A DNA stretch of 64,000 nucleotides from Gemmatimonadota bacterium (GCA_020344015.1 CP070812.1:2203748-2267747), one strand, 5' to 3'. Positions 35,588-45,129 are shown, numbered from the stretch's first letter. A program made the numbers and translations. The notes: generated by a model not told the origin, from the letters alone.

Positions 35588-37159
35588 ATGTCGAGCTTCT
35601 ACAGCAGTCATTGGGTCATAACCTTTCTGGTCTTCTTCCCGGCGGTAGCGGGTCTCGTCTGCCTGTTCTTGCCGAAGCGCTGGCTGCGCGGCTGGGCGTT
35701 CCTGGCAGGGATGATCGAGTTCCTGGTATCACTACCACTCTTCTGGACCTTCGAGATAGGCCACGTCGCGTGGCAGAACTACGTCTCGGTGCCGTGGATC
35801 GCCGACTGGGGCATCTCCTACGCGCTGGGTGTTGACGGGATCTCGATTCTGTTGATCCTGCTGACAACATTCCTGCTGCCGATCTCGGTGCTGGTCTCGT
35901 GGGACCAGATCAAGGAGAAGGAGCGGGCATACTACGCCATGCTCCTGTTGCTAGTCACGGGGATATTGGGCGTGTTTGTGGCGCTCGATCTCTTCCTGTT
36001 CTACGTGTTCTGGGAGGTCACGCTCATCCCCATGTACTTCTTGATCGGCGTGTGGGGACACGAGCGACGGATCTACGCCGCGGTCAAGTTCTTTCTCTTC
36101 ACGGCATTCGGCTCGTTGTTGATGTTGGTGGCGATTATCGTGCTCTATCGCCTGCACCAGCATCAGTTCGGTTTCGCCAGCCTGGCTTACGAGGACATGC
36201 TCAGGGTAGTTGTGCCGACGGGGCTGCGGCTCTGGATGTTCCTGGCCTTCGCGCTGGCGTTCGCCATCAAGGTGCCGATGTTCCCGTTCCACACGTGGTT
36301 GCCCGATGCGCACGTCGAAGCTCCAACGGCGGGGTCGGTGATCCTGGCCGCGGTGCTGCTGAAGATGGGCGTCTACGGCTTCCTGCGCTTCGCCATACCG
36401 CTGTTCCCCACGGTGGCGCTTGACCGAACGGTTCTACTGGTGATCATGTTCCTCTCGCTCATGGGGATCATCTATACCGCCTGGGTGGCTGCGGTCCAAC
36501 CGAACATCAAGAAGTTGATCGCCTACACGTCGGTGGCGCACCTCGGGTTCATCATGGTGGGGACGTTTGCGCTTACCGCGCAATCGGTAACGGGTGGCGT
36601 CTTGCAGATGATCAACCACGGGTTCTCGACGGGCGCTCTGTTCATTCTGGCGGGGTTCCTCTACAACCGTCGCCACAGCTACGAGGTGTCGGATTACGGG
36701 GGACTGGCGAACGTCATACCGGTCTACTGTGGGGCCCTGGTCCTGGTCGGGCTGTCTTCGATCGGCCTCCCAGGCCTGAACGGATTCGTTGGTGAGTTTC
36801 TCATCCTCGTGGGCTCGTTCGGGAGACACCCGTGGGTGACGTTGCTGGCGACGACCGGAGTGATCTTCGCCGCCTACTATATGCTACCGATGATACGGCG
36901 CGTCGTCTGGAACGAACTGACTATAGAAGAGAACCGGAAGTTGTTCGATCTCTCCCGGCTGGAGTTGGCGGTCATCGTTCCGCTATTGATCATGATCGTG
37001 CTGATGGGCGTCTACCCGAAGCCGTTCATGGATCGGGTCGCAGCTTCGGCAGAGGCGTTGAGTGAGCGAGTTATAACTGTTGCTGAGCGTGATGCCGGCC
37101 GAGCGGATCAGAACCTGGCTGCCGCGGGCTCCTCGATCGGCGGGACAGAAACGCGGTGA
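35588..37159 (+). CDS. nuoM: NADH-quinone oxidoreductase subunit M
   Basis: A 523-residue proton-pumping subunit with about 14 helices. Family motifs: SYALGVDGISILLILLTTFL near 77, WEVTLIPMYFLIGVWGHERR near 144, HTWLPDAHVEAPTAGSVILA near 237 and SVAHLGFIMVGTFA near 316. A charged tail of about 30 residues follows the last helix. Its stop overlaps a GTG (37156) that is an alternative nuoN start. Confidence 0.97.
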   Translation: MSSFYSSHWVITFLVFFPAVAGLVCLFLPKRWLRGWAFLAGMIEFLVSLPLFWTFEIGHVAWQNYVSVPWIADWGISYALGVDGISILLILLTTFLLPISVLVSWDQIKEKERAYYAMLLLLVTGILGVFVALDLFLFYVFWEVTLIPMYFLIGVWGHERRIYAAVKFFLFTAFGSLLMLVAIIVLYRLHQHQFGFASLAYEDMLRVVVPTGLRLWMFLAFALAFAIKVPMFPFHTWLPDAHVEAPTAGSVILAAVLLKMGVYGFLRFAIPLFPTVALDRTVLLVIMFLSLMGIIYTAWVAAVQPNIKKLIAYTSVAHLGFIMVGTFALTAQSVTGGVLQMINHGFSTGALFILAGFLYNRRHSYEVSDYGGLANVIPVYCGALVLVGLSSIGLPGLNGFVGEFLILVGSFGRHPWVTLLATTGVIFAAYYMLPMIRRVVWNELTIEENRKLFDLSRLELAVIVPLLIMIVLMGVYPKPFMDRVAASAEALSERVITVAERDAGRADQNLAAAGSSIGGTETR

Positions 37160-37167
37160 GTGCGGCG

Positions 37168-38661
37168 ATGCAGATAGATTTCTCCAATCATCTCGACTAC
37201 TTGTGGGCCCTGCTGCCCGAGACGGTTCTTACGGCCGGGGCTGTCCTGCTGCTGATGTACGACGGGTTCAGCAGGAGGGAGCCCACGGACTCGCGGGCCG
37301 TGGGCTGGGGCGGCCTGGTCGTTCTGGCAGCGGCCGTGGTTGCCAATATCTGGTTGATGGGCGTCGAGGAGCTGGGCGCGACGGGGATGGTGGCGCTGGA
37401 CGGCTACCGCATCTTCACCAACTTCCTGTTCTTGGGCGCAGCGGCGCTCGTCATCTTCATATCGTTCGACTACACGAGCAGGGAAGGCCTGACGCAGGGT
37501 GAATTCTACGCTCTGTTGTTGTTCGCGGTCGTCGGCATGATGCTGCTGGCCGGGAGTCGGGACCTGATACTGATCTTCCTGGGCTTCGAGCTGATGTCGG
37601 TCGCCGTCTACGTACTTGTTGGCTTCAATCGTCGCGATCCACGTTCTGCGGAGGCTGCGCTCAAGTACTTCCTGTTGGGCGCGTTCTCCAGCGCCTTCCT
37701 GCTCTACGGGATGGCGATGCTGTACGGTGCCAGCGGAACGACGAATCTTGCCGAGATGCGGGGCCTGCTCGACGGCGCGTCGCTCAGTCTGATTGCGATG
37801 GCGGGGCTCGCTCTACTCGTTATCGGGTTCGGCTTCAAGGTGTCGGCGGTTCCGTTCCACGTCTGGACCCCCGACGCGTACGAGGGCGCTCCGACCCCGG
37901 TCACTGCGTTCCTGGCGGCGGCGATCAAGGCGTCGGCATTTGCCGCGTTCATTCGGATCTTCGTGGTGGCGCTGGGCGATCTGCACGAGTACTGGGAGCG
38001 GCTCATCTGGGTCCTGGCAGCGCTGACGATGATCGTTCCCAACCTGATCGCGCTGGTGCAGGATAATATCAAGCGACTGCTCGCCTATTCGTCGATCGCC
38101 CACGCAGGGTATCTGTTGGTCGCATTGATCGCGGCCAACGAATCGGGGATGGCCTCGTTTCTCTTCTATCTGGTCGCCTACACCGCGATGATCGTGGGGG
38201 CGTTCGCGGTCGTCCTCGTGCTGGCGGGTAAGGGGGACGAACGCCAGCGGTTGTCCGACTACGCCGGGCTCGGTTGGACGCATCCTTGGGCGGCTGCGGT
38301 GCTCTCGATCTTCCTCGTATCTCTGGCGGGCCTGCCGCCGACCGCCGGGTTCGTAGGGAAGTTCTACATTCTGCGGGCGGCTGTCGAAGCGGGCTACATA
38401 ATCCTGCCGGTCATTCTGGTCGTGACGACGCTGATCTCGTACTGGTATTATCTGCGAGTTATTGTCGCCATGTACATGAAGCCGTCGGTGGCAGACATGG
38501 GGCGCGTTGCATGGGGTGGCGCGCTGCGGGTGGCGCTTGTGGTCTGTGCGGCGATCACGATCTACCTTGGGATCCTGCCGTCGTGGCCGCTTCTCAAGGC
38601 GCGGCAGAGCGTCGAAGGGTTGGCGCCCGTCGCCGAGCAGGTCGCCGAAGCGCGACCCTAA
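37168..38661 (+). CDS. nuoN: NADH-quinone oxidoreductase subunit N
   Basis: A 497-residue antiporter-like subunit with about 14 helices, last in the operon. Motifs include FLGFELMSVAVYVLVGFNRR, VPFHVWTPDAYEGAPTPVTA and LLAYSSIAHAGYLLVALIAA. ATG 37168 gives the usual N-terminus (MQIDFSNHLDYLWALLPE); GTG 37156, overlapping the nuoM stop, is possible and adds four residues. With this gene all 14 functional complex I units (13 genes, since C and D are fused) are present. Confidence 0.96.
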   Translation: MQIDFSNHLDYLWALLPETVLTAGAVLLLMYDGFSRREPTDSRAVGWGGLVVLAAAVVANIWLMGVEELGATGMVALDGYRIFTNFLFLGAAALVIFISFDYTSREGLTQGEFYALLLFAVVGMMLLAGSRDLILIFLGFELMSVAVYVLVGFNRRDPRSAEAALKYFLLGAFSSAFLLYGMAMLYGASGTTNLAEMRGLLDGASLSLIAMAGLALLVIGFGFKVSAVPFHVWTPDAYEGAPTPVTAFLAAAIKASAFAAFIRIFVVALGDLHEYWERLIWVLAALTMIVPNLIALVQDNIKRLLAYSSIAHAGYLLVALIAANESGMASFLFYLVAYTAMIVGAFAVVLVLAGKGDERQRLSDYAGLGWTHPWAAAVLSIFLVSLAGLPPTAGFVGKFYILRAAVEAGYIILPVILVVTTLISYWYYLRVIVAMYMKPSVADMGRVAWGGALRVALVVCAAITIYLGILPSWPLLKARQSVEGLAPVAEQVAEARP

Positions 38662-38720
38662 TCCCTTTCCCCGTACAACAGGATGAGCCGTGAGCGGCGC
38701 GGCCCCGCTGGAGGTAAAAG

Positions 38721-40091
38721 GTGACGCGGGTTAGCCATCACATCTTTCGCGAGTACGACGTCAGGGGGGTCGTCGGCGAGGACCTGACGCCTGATGTCGC
38801 GGGGCTGCTGGGGCAGGCCTACGGCAGCCAGTTGCGCGAGGACCTCGGACTCTCGACGCCGTCCGTGGCGCTGGGGTATGACAACCGCCTGAGCTCGGAG
38901 GAGCTTGCAGGCGCGTTTGCCTCAGGCCTGCAGGCCGCGGGAGCGGCGGTGACGCACGTCGGCCTCGTGCCAACGCCGGCGCTCTATTTCGCGGTCCACC
39001 ATTTCGCCTGCGACGCCGGTATTCAGGTGACCGGCTCGCACAATCCGCCGGATTACAACGGTTTCAAGATGCTCACCGCGGGCGGCCCGTTCTACGGCCG
39101 TTCGATTCAGCGGTTGCGACAACGGATCGACTCGCAGGACTTCGCCGAGGGAAGTGGGAGCCTGGCGGAGCGCGAGATACTCGAGGCGTATATCTCCGAT
39201 GTCGCGGGCAGATTCAAGCTGGAGCGGCCGGTTAAGGTCGTCATCGATTGTGGGAACGGCACGGGTAGCCTGGGCGCGGTTACGATGCTGGAGCGCATTG
39301 GTGCGCAGGTCGATGCGCTGTACTGCGAATCGGATGGTACGTTCCCCAATCATCATCCCGACCCTACGGTGGATGAGAACATCGCCGAGCTCATCGAGCG
39401 AGTGCGGACGTCGGATGCGGAGCTGGGGATCGCATTCGATGGGGACGCCGACAGGATCGGCGCCGTCGATGAGAATGGCGAGATAGTGCGGGGCGATCAA
39501 CTGTTACTCGTTTATGCGCTCGATGCCTTGAAGAGACGGCCTGGCGAGCAGGTCATCTTCGACGTGAAGTGCTCGCAGACCCTCGAGGATGGGATCAGAG
39601 AAGCGGGGGGCAGGCCGATCATGTGGAAGACGGGCCACTCGCTTATCAAGGAGAAGATGCGCGAGACGGGCACCACGATCGCCGGCGAGATGAGCGGCCA
39701 TATGTTCTTTGGCGATGACTATTACGGCTATGACGACGCACTGTACTCGGCGTGCCGGCTGGTCGACGTCGTCGCCCGTTCCGGTGGCCCTCTCTCGGGC
39801 CTTCTGGCGAACGTTCCGCGCCTGGCATCGACCCCCGAGATCAGGGTCGAGTGCGGCGACGACGTGAAGTTCGAGCTGGTGGCCGGCGCCGTGAAGCACT
39901 TCAAGCAGGACTATGAGGTCGTAGACGTCGACGGGGCCCGCATACGGTTCGCCGATGGTTGGGCTCTGATCCGCGCCAGCAACACGCAACCCATTGTGGT
40001 GCTACGCTTCGAGGCGGCCGACGAGGAACGGTTGGGCGCGATTCGAGACGAAGTGTACGGCTGGTTGCGGGCGGAAGGGCTCGCCGTCTAG
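38721..40091 (+). CDS. Phosphomannomutase/phosphoglucomutase (alpha-D-phosphohexomutase)
   Basis: A 456-residue hexose-phosphate mutase interconverting 6- and 1-phosphates of mannose and/or glucose for sugar-nucleotide synthesis. Domain landmarks in order: phosphoserine loop TGSHNPPDYNG with Ser106, the metal-binding loop FDGDADRIGA near 234-243, the sugar-binding loop GEMSGHMFF near 322-330, and the C-terminal phosphate-contact loop RASNTQPIVVLR near 419. It most resembles the dual-specificity AlgC type, but substrate preference cannot be settled by eye. GTG 38721 follows an excellent GGAGG at 38710-38714. It is followed by the 40.1-kb repeat. Confidence 0.92.
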   Translation: MTRVSHHIFREYDVRGVVGEDLTPDVAGLLGQAYGSQLREDLGLSTPSVALGYDNRLSSEELAGAFASGLQAAGAAVTHVGLVPTPALYFAVHHFACDAGIQVTGSHNPPDYNGFKMLTAGGPFYGRSIQRLRQRIDSQDFAEGSGSLAEREILEAYISDVAGRFKLERPVKVVIDCGNGTGSLGAVTMLERIGAQVDALYCESDGTFPNHHPDPTVDENIAELIERVRTSDAELGIAFDGDADRIGAVDENGEIVRGDQLLLVYALDALKRRPGEQVIFDVKCSQTLEDGIREAGGRPIMWKTGHSLIKEKMRETGTTIAGEMSGHMFFGDDYYGYDDALYSACRLVDVVARSGGPLSGLLANVPRLASTPEIRVECGDDVKFELVAGAVKHFKQDYEVVDVDGARIRFADGWALIRASNTQPIVVLRFEAADEERLGAIRDEVYGWLRAEGLAV

Positions 40092-40122
40092 AAGGGAAAT
40101 CCAGATGGGGAAGTCTCAATAC

Positions 40123-40226
40123 GGAGCTCAGTTGGGATTCGGTGGTTCGGGGATTCGGGGAGGTGGGGAGGTATTTGACAACTTCTCCAATCCCCGAATC
40201 CCCGAATCCCCGAATCCCCGAATCTG
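40123..40226 (+). repeat. GATTCGGGGA-type long hairpin repeat between mutase and carbamate kinase
   Basis: The left arm (about 40135-40170) contains GATTCGG, GGTTCGGGGATTCGGGGAGG and GGGGAGG. The right arm (about 40185-40226) has four tandem copies of ATCCCCGA. The arms are reverse complements over about 30 positions with few mismatches and enclose a loop containing TATTTGACAA. GGAGCTCAG at 40123-40131 also occurs at 23643-23651 in the other array. The right arm ends two bases before the carbamate kinase ATG. Confidence 0.88.
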
Positions 40227-41177
40227 ATGGTAGCAACTAGAAAGACAGTGGTCGTCGCGCTTGGCGGGAACGCTCTGGGGCCGCCGGGGGAACATGTCAC
40301 CATCTACGACCAGTTCCGGTTCACCCGGGAGAGCCTCAAGAGCGTAGTCGAGCTGGCCAGGGAGGGGTGGCGCATCGCCATCGTCCACGGGAACGGACCG
40401 CAGGTGGGCGACGAGTTGCTCCGCAACGAGATGGCCGCCGATGTGCTGCCCGAGCAGCCGCTCGGTGTGCTGGTCGCGTCGACCGCCGGCTGGATCGGCT
40501 ACATGATCCAGCAGTCGCTGCAAAACAGCTTGAGGAAGGCTGGTGTTCACCGACTCGTGGTCACCCAGATCACACAGGTCGTGGTCGACCCCGAGGCGCC
40601 GGAGATGCAGGACCCGACGAAGTACATCGGGCGCGCGATAAGCGAGGAGCGGGCCGAGCGCCTCCAGGACACCTCGTGGGTGGTCAAGCGAGACAGGGAC
40701 GGTTTGCTTCGCCGGGTCGTGGCGAGCCCGAGACCGGTGGAGACGATCGAGTGGAACACGATCAGGCGCCTGATCTACCGCGGGGTCATCGTGATCGCCG
40801 CGGGAGGCGGAGGCGTGCCGGTCTACTGGGACCCGGCGCTGGGACTCGAAGGTGTGGACGTCGTCGTGGACAAGGACCTCGCAGCGGCGGTGCTGGGCTG
40901 TGAGATCGGGGCCAGCACTCTGCTCATCCTAACCGATATCGACGCCGTCTACCGGGATTACGGCACAGAGCATGCAACGCCGCTCAGACGTTTATCGCAG
41001 AAAGAGGCCGAGGCGATGCTCGAGACCGATGAGCTGGGTCGGGGCAGCATGCGGCCAAAGGTGGAGGCAGCCGTCAGGTTCCTGAAGGGTGGGGGCAGGC
41101 GGGCGATAATAGCGCAACTCGATCAAGGGCTGGCCGCACTGCGTGGCGAGGCGGGCACCGAGATCAGAACCAGGTGA
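40227..41177 (+). CDS. arcC: Carbamate kinase
   Basis: A 316-residue amino-acid-kinase-fold enzyme making ATP from carbamoyl phosphate, or the reverse. It begins VVVALGGNALG at 8-18 and carries VHGNGPQVGDELLRNE near 52-67, IAAGGGGVPVYWD near 192 with VVDKDLAAAVLG, and the nucleotide-site GRGSMRPKVEAA near 272. The start is fixed by the family N-terminus, although repeat DNA occupies the ribosome-binding region and no Shine-Dalgarno is visible. No arginine deiminase, ornithine carbamoyltransferase or allantoin genes are nearby, so the pathway is open. sucC starts four bases after its stop. Confidence 0.93.
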   Translation: MVATRKTVVVALGGNALGPPGEHVTIYDQFRFTRESLKSVVELAREGWRIAIVHGNGPQVGDELLRNEMAADVLPEQPLGVLVASTAGWIGYMIQQSLQNSLRKAGVHRLVVTQITQVVVDPEAPEMQDPTKYIGRAISEERAERLQDTSWVVKRDRDGLLRRVVASPRPVETIEWNTIRRLIYRGVIVIAAGGGGVPVYWDPALGLEGVDVVVDKDLAAAVLGCEIGASTLLILTDIDAVYRDYGTEHATPLRRLSQKEAEAMLETDELGRGSMRPKVEAAVRFLKGGGRRAIIAQLDQGLAALRGEAGTEIRTR

Positions 41178-41181
41178 TGAC

Positions 41182-42318
41182 ATGAACATCCACGAGTACC
41201 AGGCTAGGGAGATCTTCCGGCAACATGGGATGCCGGTGCCGCCGGGGGAGGTTGCAACGACCCCAGAGGAGGCGGAGAAGATTGCGAAAACGCTGGGCAC
41301 GGGTGTGGTGGTGAAGGCCCAGGTCCATGCAGGCGGCCGCGGTAAAGCCGGCGGCGTCAAGCTGGCGGCCACGCCGGCGGAGGCGCGGGAGGCCGCAGGT
41401 AAGATACTCGGCATGCAGATCAAGGGGCTCACCGTGACCAAGGTGTTGGTGAGTCCTGTGGAAGAAATCGAGCACGAGGCCTACGTCGGTGCGATCGTCG
41501 ATCGCGCCAATGGCGCGGTGGTACTGATGGCGTCGCCGGAAGGCGGCATCGACATCGAGGAGGTCGCGGCGAAGACACCGGAGCTGATCTTCAAGGAAAC
41601 GGTGGACCCGCGCTATGGCTTGCTTCCGCATCAGGCCTCGCGTCTGGCGTACAAGCTCTACGCCGGCGATCCGGGACGGGCGCGCCAGGCAGCCGACATC
41701 ATCACGAAGCTCTACGCCTCTATGCTTGGCGCTGGAGCGTCCCTGCTTGAGATCAACCCGCTGATAACGACGAAGTCGGGCGAGTTAAAGGCGATCGATG
41801 CCAAGATGAACATCGATGACAATGAGCTGTTCCGGCGGACGACGATCGCTGAGCTCCGCGACGTCGAGGCCGAGGCGCCTGAGGAGGTGAAGGCGCGTGC
41901 CCAGGGACTGACCTACATAAAACTCGACGGCAACGTGGGGTGCTGTGTGAACGGGGCGGGCCTGGCGATGGCGACGATGGACCTAGTGAAGTACTACGGC
42001 GGCGAGCCGGCGAACTTCCTGGACATCGGCGGATCGTCCAGCCCGGAGAAAGTCGTCACCGCGATCGAGATCATCACTTCCGACGCGGCAGTGCAATCGA
42101 TCCTCTTCAATATCTTCGGTGGGATCACGCGCTGTGACGACGTGGCGAACGGTATCGTCGAGGCTACGAAGGAGATCGAGCTCAAGGTGCCGATCACGAT
42201 CCGTTTAACCGGCACGAATGAGGACGAAGCGGTCAAGATCCTCGAGGACGCGGGCTTCAGCGCGATGACCGATATGGACGAGGCCGTTCAGAAAGCGGTC
42301 GAGCTGGCCAAGAACTAA
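41182..42318 (+). CDS. sucC: Succinate-CoA ligase, beta subunit
   Basis: A 378-residue subunit of succinyl-CoA synthetase, the TCA step yielding ATP or GTP. The ATP-grasp N-terminus [20 protein letters not shown] is typical. [10 protein letters not shown] near 49-58 contacts nucleotide phosphates. The C-terminal ligase domain contains [11 protein letters not shown] and [14 protein letters not shown] 41182 is chosen by family length; AGGTGATG just upstream gives a weak ribosome-binding site. It pairs with sucD, 17 bases downstream. Confidence 0.96.
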   Translation: MNIHEYQAREIFRQHGMPVPPGEVATTPEEAEKIAKTLGTGVVVKAQVHAGGRGKAGGVKLAATPAEAREAAGKILGMQIKGLTVTKVLVSPVEEIEHEAYVGAIVDRANGAVVLMASPEGGIDIEEVAAKTPELIFKETVDPRYGLLPHQASRLAYKLYAGDPGRARQAADIITKLYASMLGAGASLLEINPLITTKSGELKAIDAKMNIDDNELFRRTTIAELRDVEAEAPEEVKARAQGLTYIKLDGNVGCCVNGAGLAMATMDLVKYYGGEPANFLDIGGSSSPEKVVTAIEIITSDAAVQSILFNIFGGITRCDDVANGIVEATKEIELKVPITIRLTGTNEDEAVKILEDAGFSAMTDMDEAVQKAVELAKN

Positions 42319-42335
42319 GAATAGGTACGACAGCG

Positions 42336-43211
42336 ATGGCGATATTCGCGGATAGCAATACACGGGTAGTGGTCCAGGGGATCACCGGGCGGGATGGCTC
42401 GTTTCACACCCGTCAGATGATGGAATACGGGACGAAGGTGGTGGCCGGCGTGACACCGGGGAAGGGCGGCCAGACGTTCGCCGACGCCGTACCGATATTC
42501 GACAGCGTCGAGGCGGCGGTACGCGAGGAAGGCGCGAACGCGAGCGTAATCTATGTGCCGGCGGCGTTCGCAGCCGGCGCCATCTGTGAGGCGGCCGATT
42601 CGGGTGTCGAGCTGATCGTCTGTATTTCCGAGGGAATACCGGTCCTCGACATGCTCAGGGCGACGCGCTATGTGGCGGACAGCGGTGCGCGTCTCATCGG
42701 GCCCAACTGCCCCGGGATGATCTCGCCGGGCAAGGCCAAACTGGGAATCATTCCCGGCCAGATAGTGGAGGAAGGGCCTGTAGGGGTGATCAGCCGCTCG
42801 GGGACGCTGACCTATGAGGTAGTGTGGGCGCTTACCCGCGTCGGCATGGGACAGTCGAGCTGCATCGGCATCGGGGGCGATCCCGTCATCGGGACGAACT
42901 TCATCGACTGTCTGGATGCCTTTGAGAGCGACCCAGACACAGAGGCGATCGTGCTGATCGGCGAGATCGGCGGTACTGACGAACAGAACGCTGCCCGGCA
43001 TATCAAGGAGAAGATCTCGAAGCCGGTGGTCGGCTTCGTGGCCGGTCAGACCGCACCGCCAGGACGCCGCATGGGCCATGCGGGCGCGATCATCTCGGGC
43101 TCCTCTGGTACTGCGGAGGAGAAGATCGCTACGTTTAAGGAGAATGGGGTTGAGGTCGCCGCCCGTCCGGTAGACATGCCGGATCTCGTGGGAAGGGTTC
43201 TGAATGGCTAA
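42336..43211 (+). CDS. sucD: Succinate-CoA ligase, alpha subunit
   Basis: A 291-residue subunit carrying the phosphohistidine His248 ([12 protein letters not shown]), the intermediate that transfers phosphate to nucleotide. The CoA-binding Rossmann part shows [18 protein letters not shown] at 11-28 and [11 protein letters not shown] at 122-132. The last eight bases overlap the next gene, so the downstream EIIA-CBS protein is probably coupled to sucCD expression. Confidence 0.97.
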   Translation: MAIFADSNTRVVVQGITGRDGSFHTRQMMEYGTKVVAGVTPGKGGQTFADAVPIFDSVEAAVREEGANASVIYVPAAFAAGAICEAADSGVELIVCISEGIPVLDMLRATRYVADSGARLIGPNCPGMISPGKAKLGIIPGQIVEEGPVGVISRSGTLTYEVVWALTRVGMGQSSCIGIGGDPVIGTNFIDCLDAFESDPDTEAIVLIGEIGGTDEQNAARHIKEKISKPVVGFVAGQTAPPGRRMGHAGAIISGSSGTAEEKIATFKENGVEVAARPVDMPDLVGRVLNG

Positions 43212-44103
43212 GCCCACAGCTTTATCGCGCTTGCTGCTTCCCGATCGGGTGATCGTCGGGCTGAAGGCATCTACCTATTCCGATGCCGTGGCGCAGCTGC
43301 TCGATCGTCTGGATGCGGCGGGCTTGATCATCGACCGGACGGCGCTCGACGAGCAGGTGGAAGCTGAGGTCGCTCGCCCGGAACAGCCGACCATCGGTGC
43401 CCGCGCAATCCTCGCGCACTATCGAAGCGACGCCGCCAAGGAGCTGGCGGTAGCGGTGGGCACGAGCACGAAGCCGTTCAGGTTCGCACCGCCGAGCGCA
43501 AGGAAGGCCGTGTTTCTCATACTTATCATTGCGCCACGTTGGGCGGCGAAGACGTATCTCAAGACGCTCGCCGCGTTGAGTACCACGCTCGCCAACCCTG
43601 CCGTGGCCGACGCGCTCGCCGGAGCGGAGTCGGTCGAGGAGTTTTTGACGGTAATCGCCGGCGCCGATCTAGTTGTGCACCCGGAACTTATGGTGCGCGA
43701 TCTGATGAGCCGTGACTTCCAGACGGTCTCGCCGGACACGCCGCTTTCGGAGGCGCTACGCGTGATGGTGCGTCACAGACGCCGCGGTGTGTCGGTTGTC
43801 AGCGATAACGGCGAAGTGTTGGGCCTCGTGACGCAGCAGGAGATTCTCCAGCATTTCCTACCGCAGGTGCTCGGCGCTGCACCGCTGCCCGACGGTGGGC
43901 AGGCCCCGGTCGAGGACATCGATGTGCGGGACGTCATGCAGCGGACAGTGATGTGTCTGTCGGAGGACCAGCTGATCTCCGATGTCCTGGGGAGCATGCT
44001 CAGCGAGAGTGTCGCACAATTCCCGGTAGTCAGCGGAGGGAAGCAGGTGGGTTTCCTGTCGCGCACCGACATCCTCGTGAAATTACTTGAACACTCAGTG
44101 TGA
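43204..44103 (+). CDS. PTS EIIA-like domain fused to two CBS domains
   Basis: A 299-residue cytoplasmic regulator-like protein. Residues about 8-155 resemble a type-2 (fructose/nitrogen) EIIA domain: an [11 protein letters not shown] helix and [10 protein letters not shown], where His72 corresponds to the phosphorylated histidine of the LPH motif. Two CBS domains follow (about 163-220 and 236-297; [36 protein letters not shown]), which usually bind adenine nucleotides. No EIIB/EIIC, HPr or EI is in the window, so transport is unlikely. It overlaps sucD by eight bases and precedes ndk by seven. An energy- or phosphate-sensing role is inference. Confidence 0.8.
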   Translation: MAKPTALSRLLLPDRVIVGLKASTYSDAVAQLLDRLDAAGLIIDRTALDEQVEAEVARPEQPTIGARAILAHYRSDAAKELAVAVGTSTKPFRFAPPSARKAVFLILIIAPRWAAKTYLKTLAALSTTLANPAVADALAGAESVEEFLTVIAGADLVVHPELMVRDLMSRDFQTVSPDTPLSEALRVMVRHRRRGVSVVSDNGEVLGLVTQQEILQHFLPQVLGAAPLPDGGQAPVEDIDVRDVMQRTVMCLSEDQLISDVLGSMLSESVAQFPVVSGGKQVGFLSRTDILVKLLEHSV

Positions 44104-44110
44104 ACGCTTT

Positions 44111-44533
44111 ATGGGTCTTACACTTGCGATAATCAAACCAGACGCAGTCGAAGGCCGTAGGGTCGGCCGGATCCTGGCGCACCTGGAGGATGAAGGGTTC
44201 GGGATACGCGCGGCCAAGTTCGTGCGGCTGGATGAGGCCGGGGCCGCCGAGTTCTACGCAGTGCACAGGGAGCGCCCCTTCTACGAGCCGTTGAAGCGGT
44301 TCATGACGTCCGGGCCCATCTTGGCGCTGGCGCTTGAGCGGGAGGACGCGGTAGCGCACCTGAGAAAGGTGATCGGGGCTACGGATCCCGCAGAGGCCGA
44401 GGCCGGCACGGTCCGGGCGCTCTACGCGGAAAACAAAGAACGCAACGCCATCCACGCGTCCGACTCGGACGAGACAGCCCAGCAGGAGTTGGCTTTCTTC
44501 TTCTCCAAGAGGGGACTGATGGGGGCGGGGTAG
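44111..44533 (+). CDS. ndk: Nucleoside diphosphate kinase
   Basis: A 140-residue ping-pong kinase that equalises NTP and dNTP pools through a phosphohistidine. The active-site histidine is His115 in RNAIHASDS. Other signatures: LAIIKPDAV at 5-13, the Kpn loop RPFYEPLKRFM at 55-65, and GATDPAEAEAGTVR at 89-102. ATG 44111 gives the normal start but has no good ribosome-binding site, so translation may depend on the preceding gene. Confidence 0.96.
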   Translation: MGLTLAIIKPDAVEGRRVGRILAHLEDEGFGIRAAKFVRLDEAGAAEFYAVHRERPFYEPLKRFMTSGPILALALEREDAVAHLRKVIGATDPAEAEAGTVRALYAENKERNAIHASDSDETAQQELAFFFSKRGLMGAG

Positions 44534-44562
44534 GCTGGCCGCACCGACCTCGGCCTGTCGCG

Positions 44563-44591
44563 TTGACAGGATTGGGGCCCGCCAATAAACT
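44563..44591 (+). promoter_or_regulatory. Strong sigma-70-type promoter for the yceD-rpmF-fab cluster
   Basis: TTGACA at 44563-44568 and TAAACT at 44586-44591, spacer exactly 17. The predicted transcription start is at about 44598, only two bases before the GTG start of the next gene, and no Shine-Dalgarno is visible. The mRNA is therefore predicted to be leaderless. Confidence 0.7.
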
Positions 44592-44599
44592 ATTGGGCT

Positions 44600-45115
44600 G
44601 TGCTGATCATAGACTTACGGCGCTTGAACGAGGCGCCGGTGGAGGTCGACGGCGAGATCGCCAGCGACGATCCGTTGTGGAGCGAGAGCGGCCTCGAACT
44701 GGCCTCGCCGCTGGTGGTGCGTGCGAGGGCCGACGGGTCAGCCAGCCGAGGTGTCTGGGTGCGCGGGCAAATGAGCGCTCGTGTTCGATCGGCCTGCCGG
44801 AGGTGCCTCGAGAATCTGGAGCTGGACGTCAGCGAAGGCTTTGCCGTTCTGTTTGACGCCACGACCTCCGAGGATGAAGGGGACCTGGAGCTCTACGGTT
44901 TCGATCCGAGATCGGAGGAGTTGGACCTGCGGGTTCCGTTGGCGGAGCGCATGATGCTGGTCGTTCCCTCGTACGCTTTGTGTCGGGAAAGCTGTGCCGG
45001 CTTGTGCGATCGCTGCGGAGCGAATCTGAATGAAGGGGACTGCGGCTGTCCGCCTGCGAGCAGCGATTCGCGGTGGGGGCCGCTGCAGGACCTGCGGAGC
45101 AAGACTCGAGAATAG
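44600..45115 (+). CDS. yceD: YceD/DUF177 family protein
   Basis: A 171-residue protein of the YceD family, which in other bacteria and plants is linked to 23S rRNA accumulation and ribosome assembly. The conserved core is visible: [20 protein letters not shown] with CxxC at 66-69, then the [17 protein letters not shown]-like region ([12 protein letters not shown]) and a second cysteine group ending [11 protein letters not shown]. The genomic position directly before rpmF is the classic one. The start is GTG 44600, probably at the very 5' end of the transcript (see promoter). Confidence 0.88.
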   Translation: MLIIDLRRLNEAPVEVDGEIASDDPLWSESGLELASPLVVRARADGSASRGVWVRGQMSARVRSACRRCLENLELDVSEGFAVLFDATTSEDEGDLELYGFDPRSEELDLRVPLAERMMLVVPSYALCRESCAGLCDRCGANLNEGDCGCPPASSDSRWGPLQDLRSKTRE

Positions 45116-45129
45116 AAGGTCAAGGGACA

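Noticed and set aside
40135-40226. Tandem ATCCCCGA units considered as a CRISPR array
   Set aside because: The units are 8 bases with no unique spacers, they form inverted arms, and there are no cas genes.
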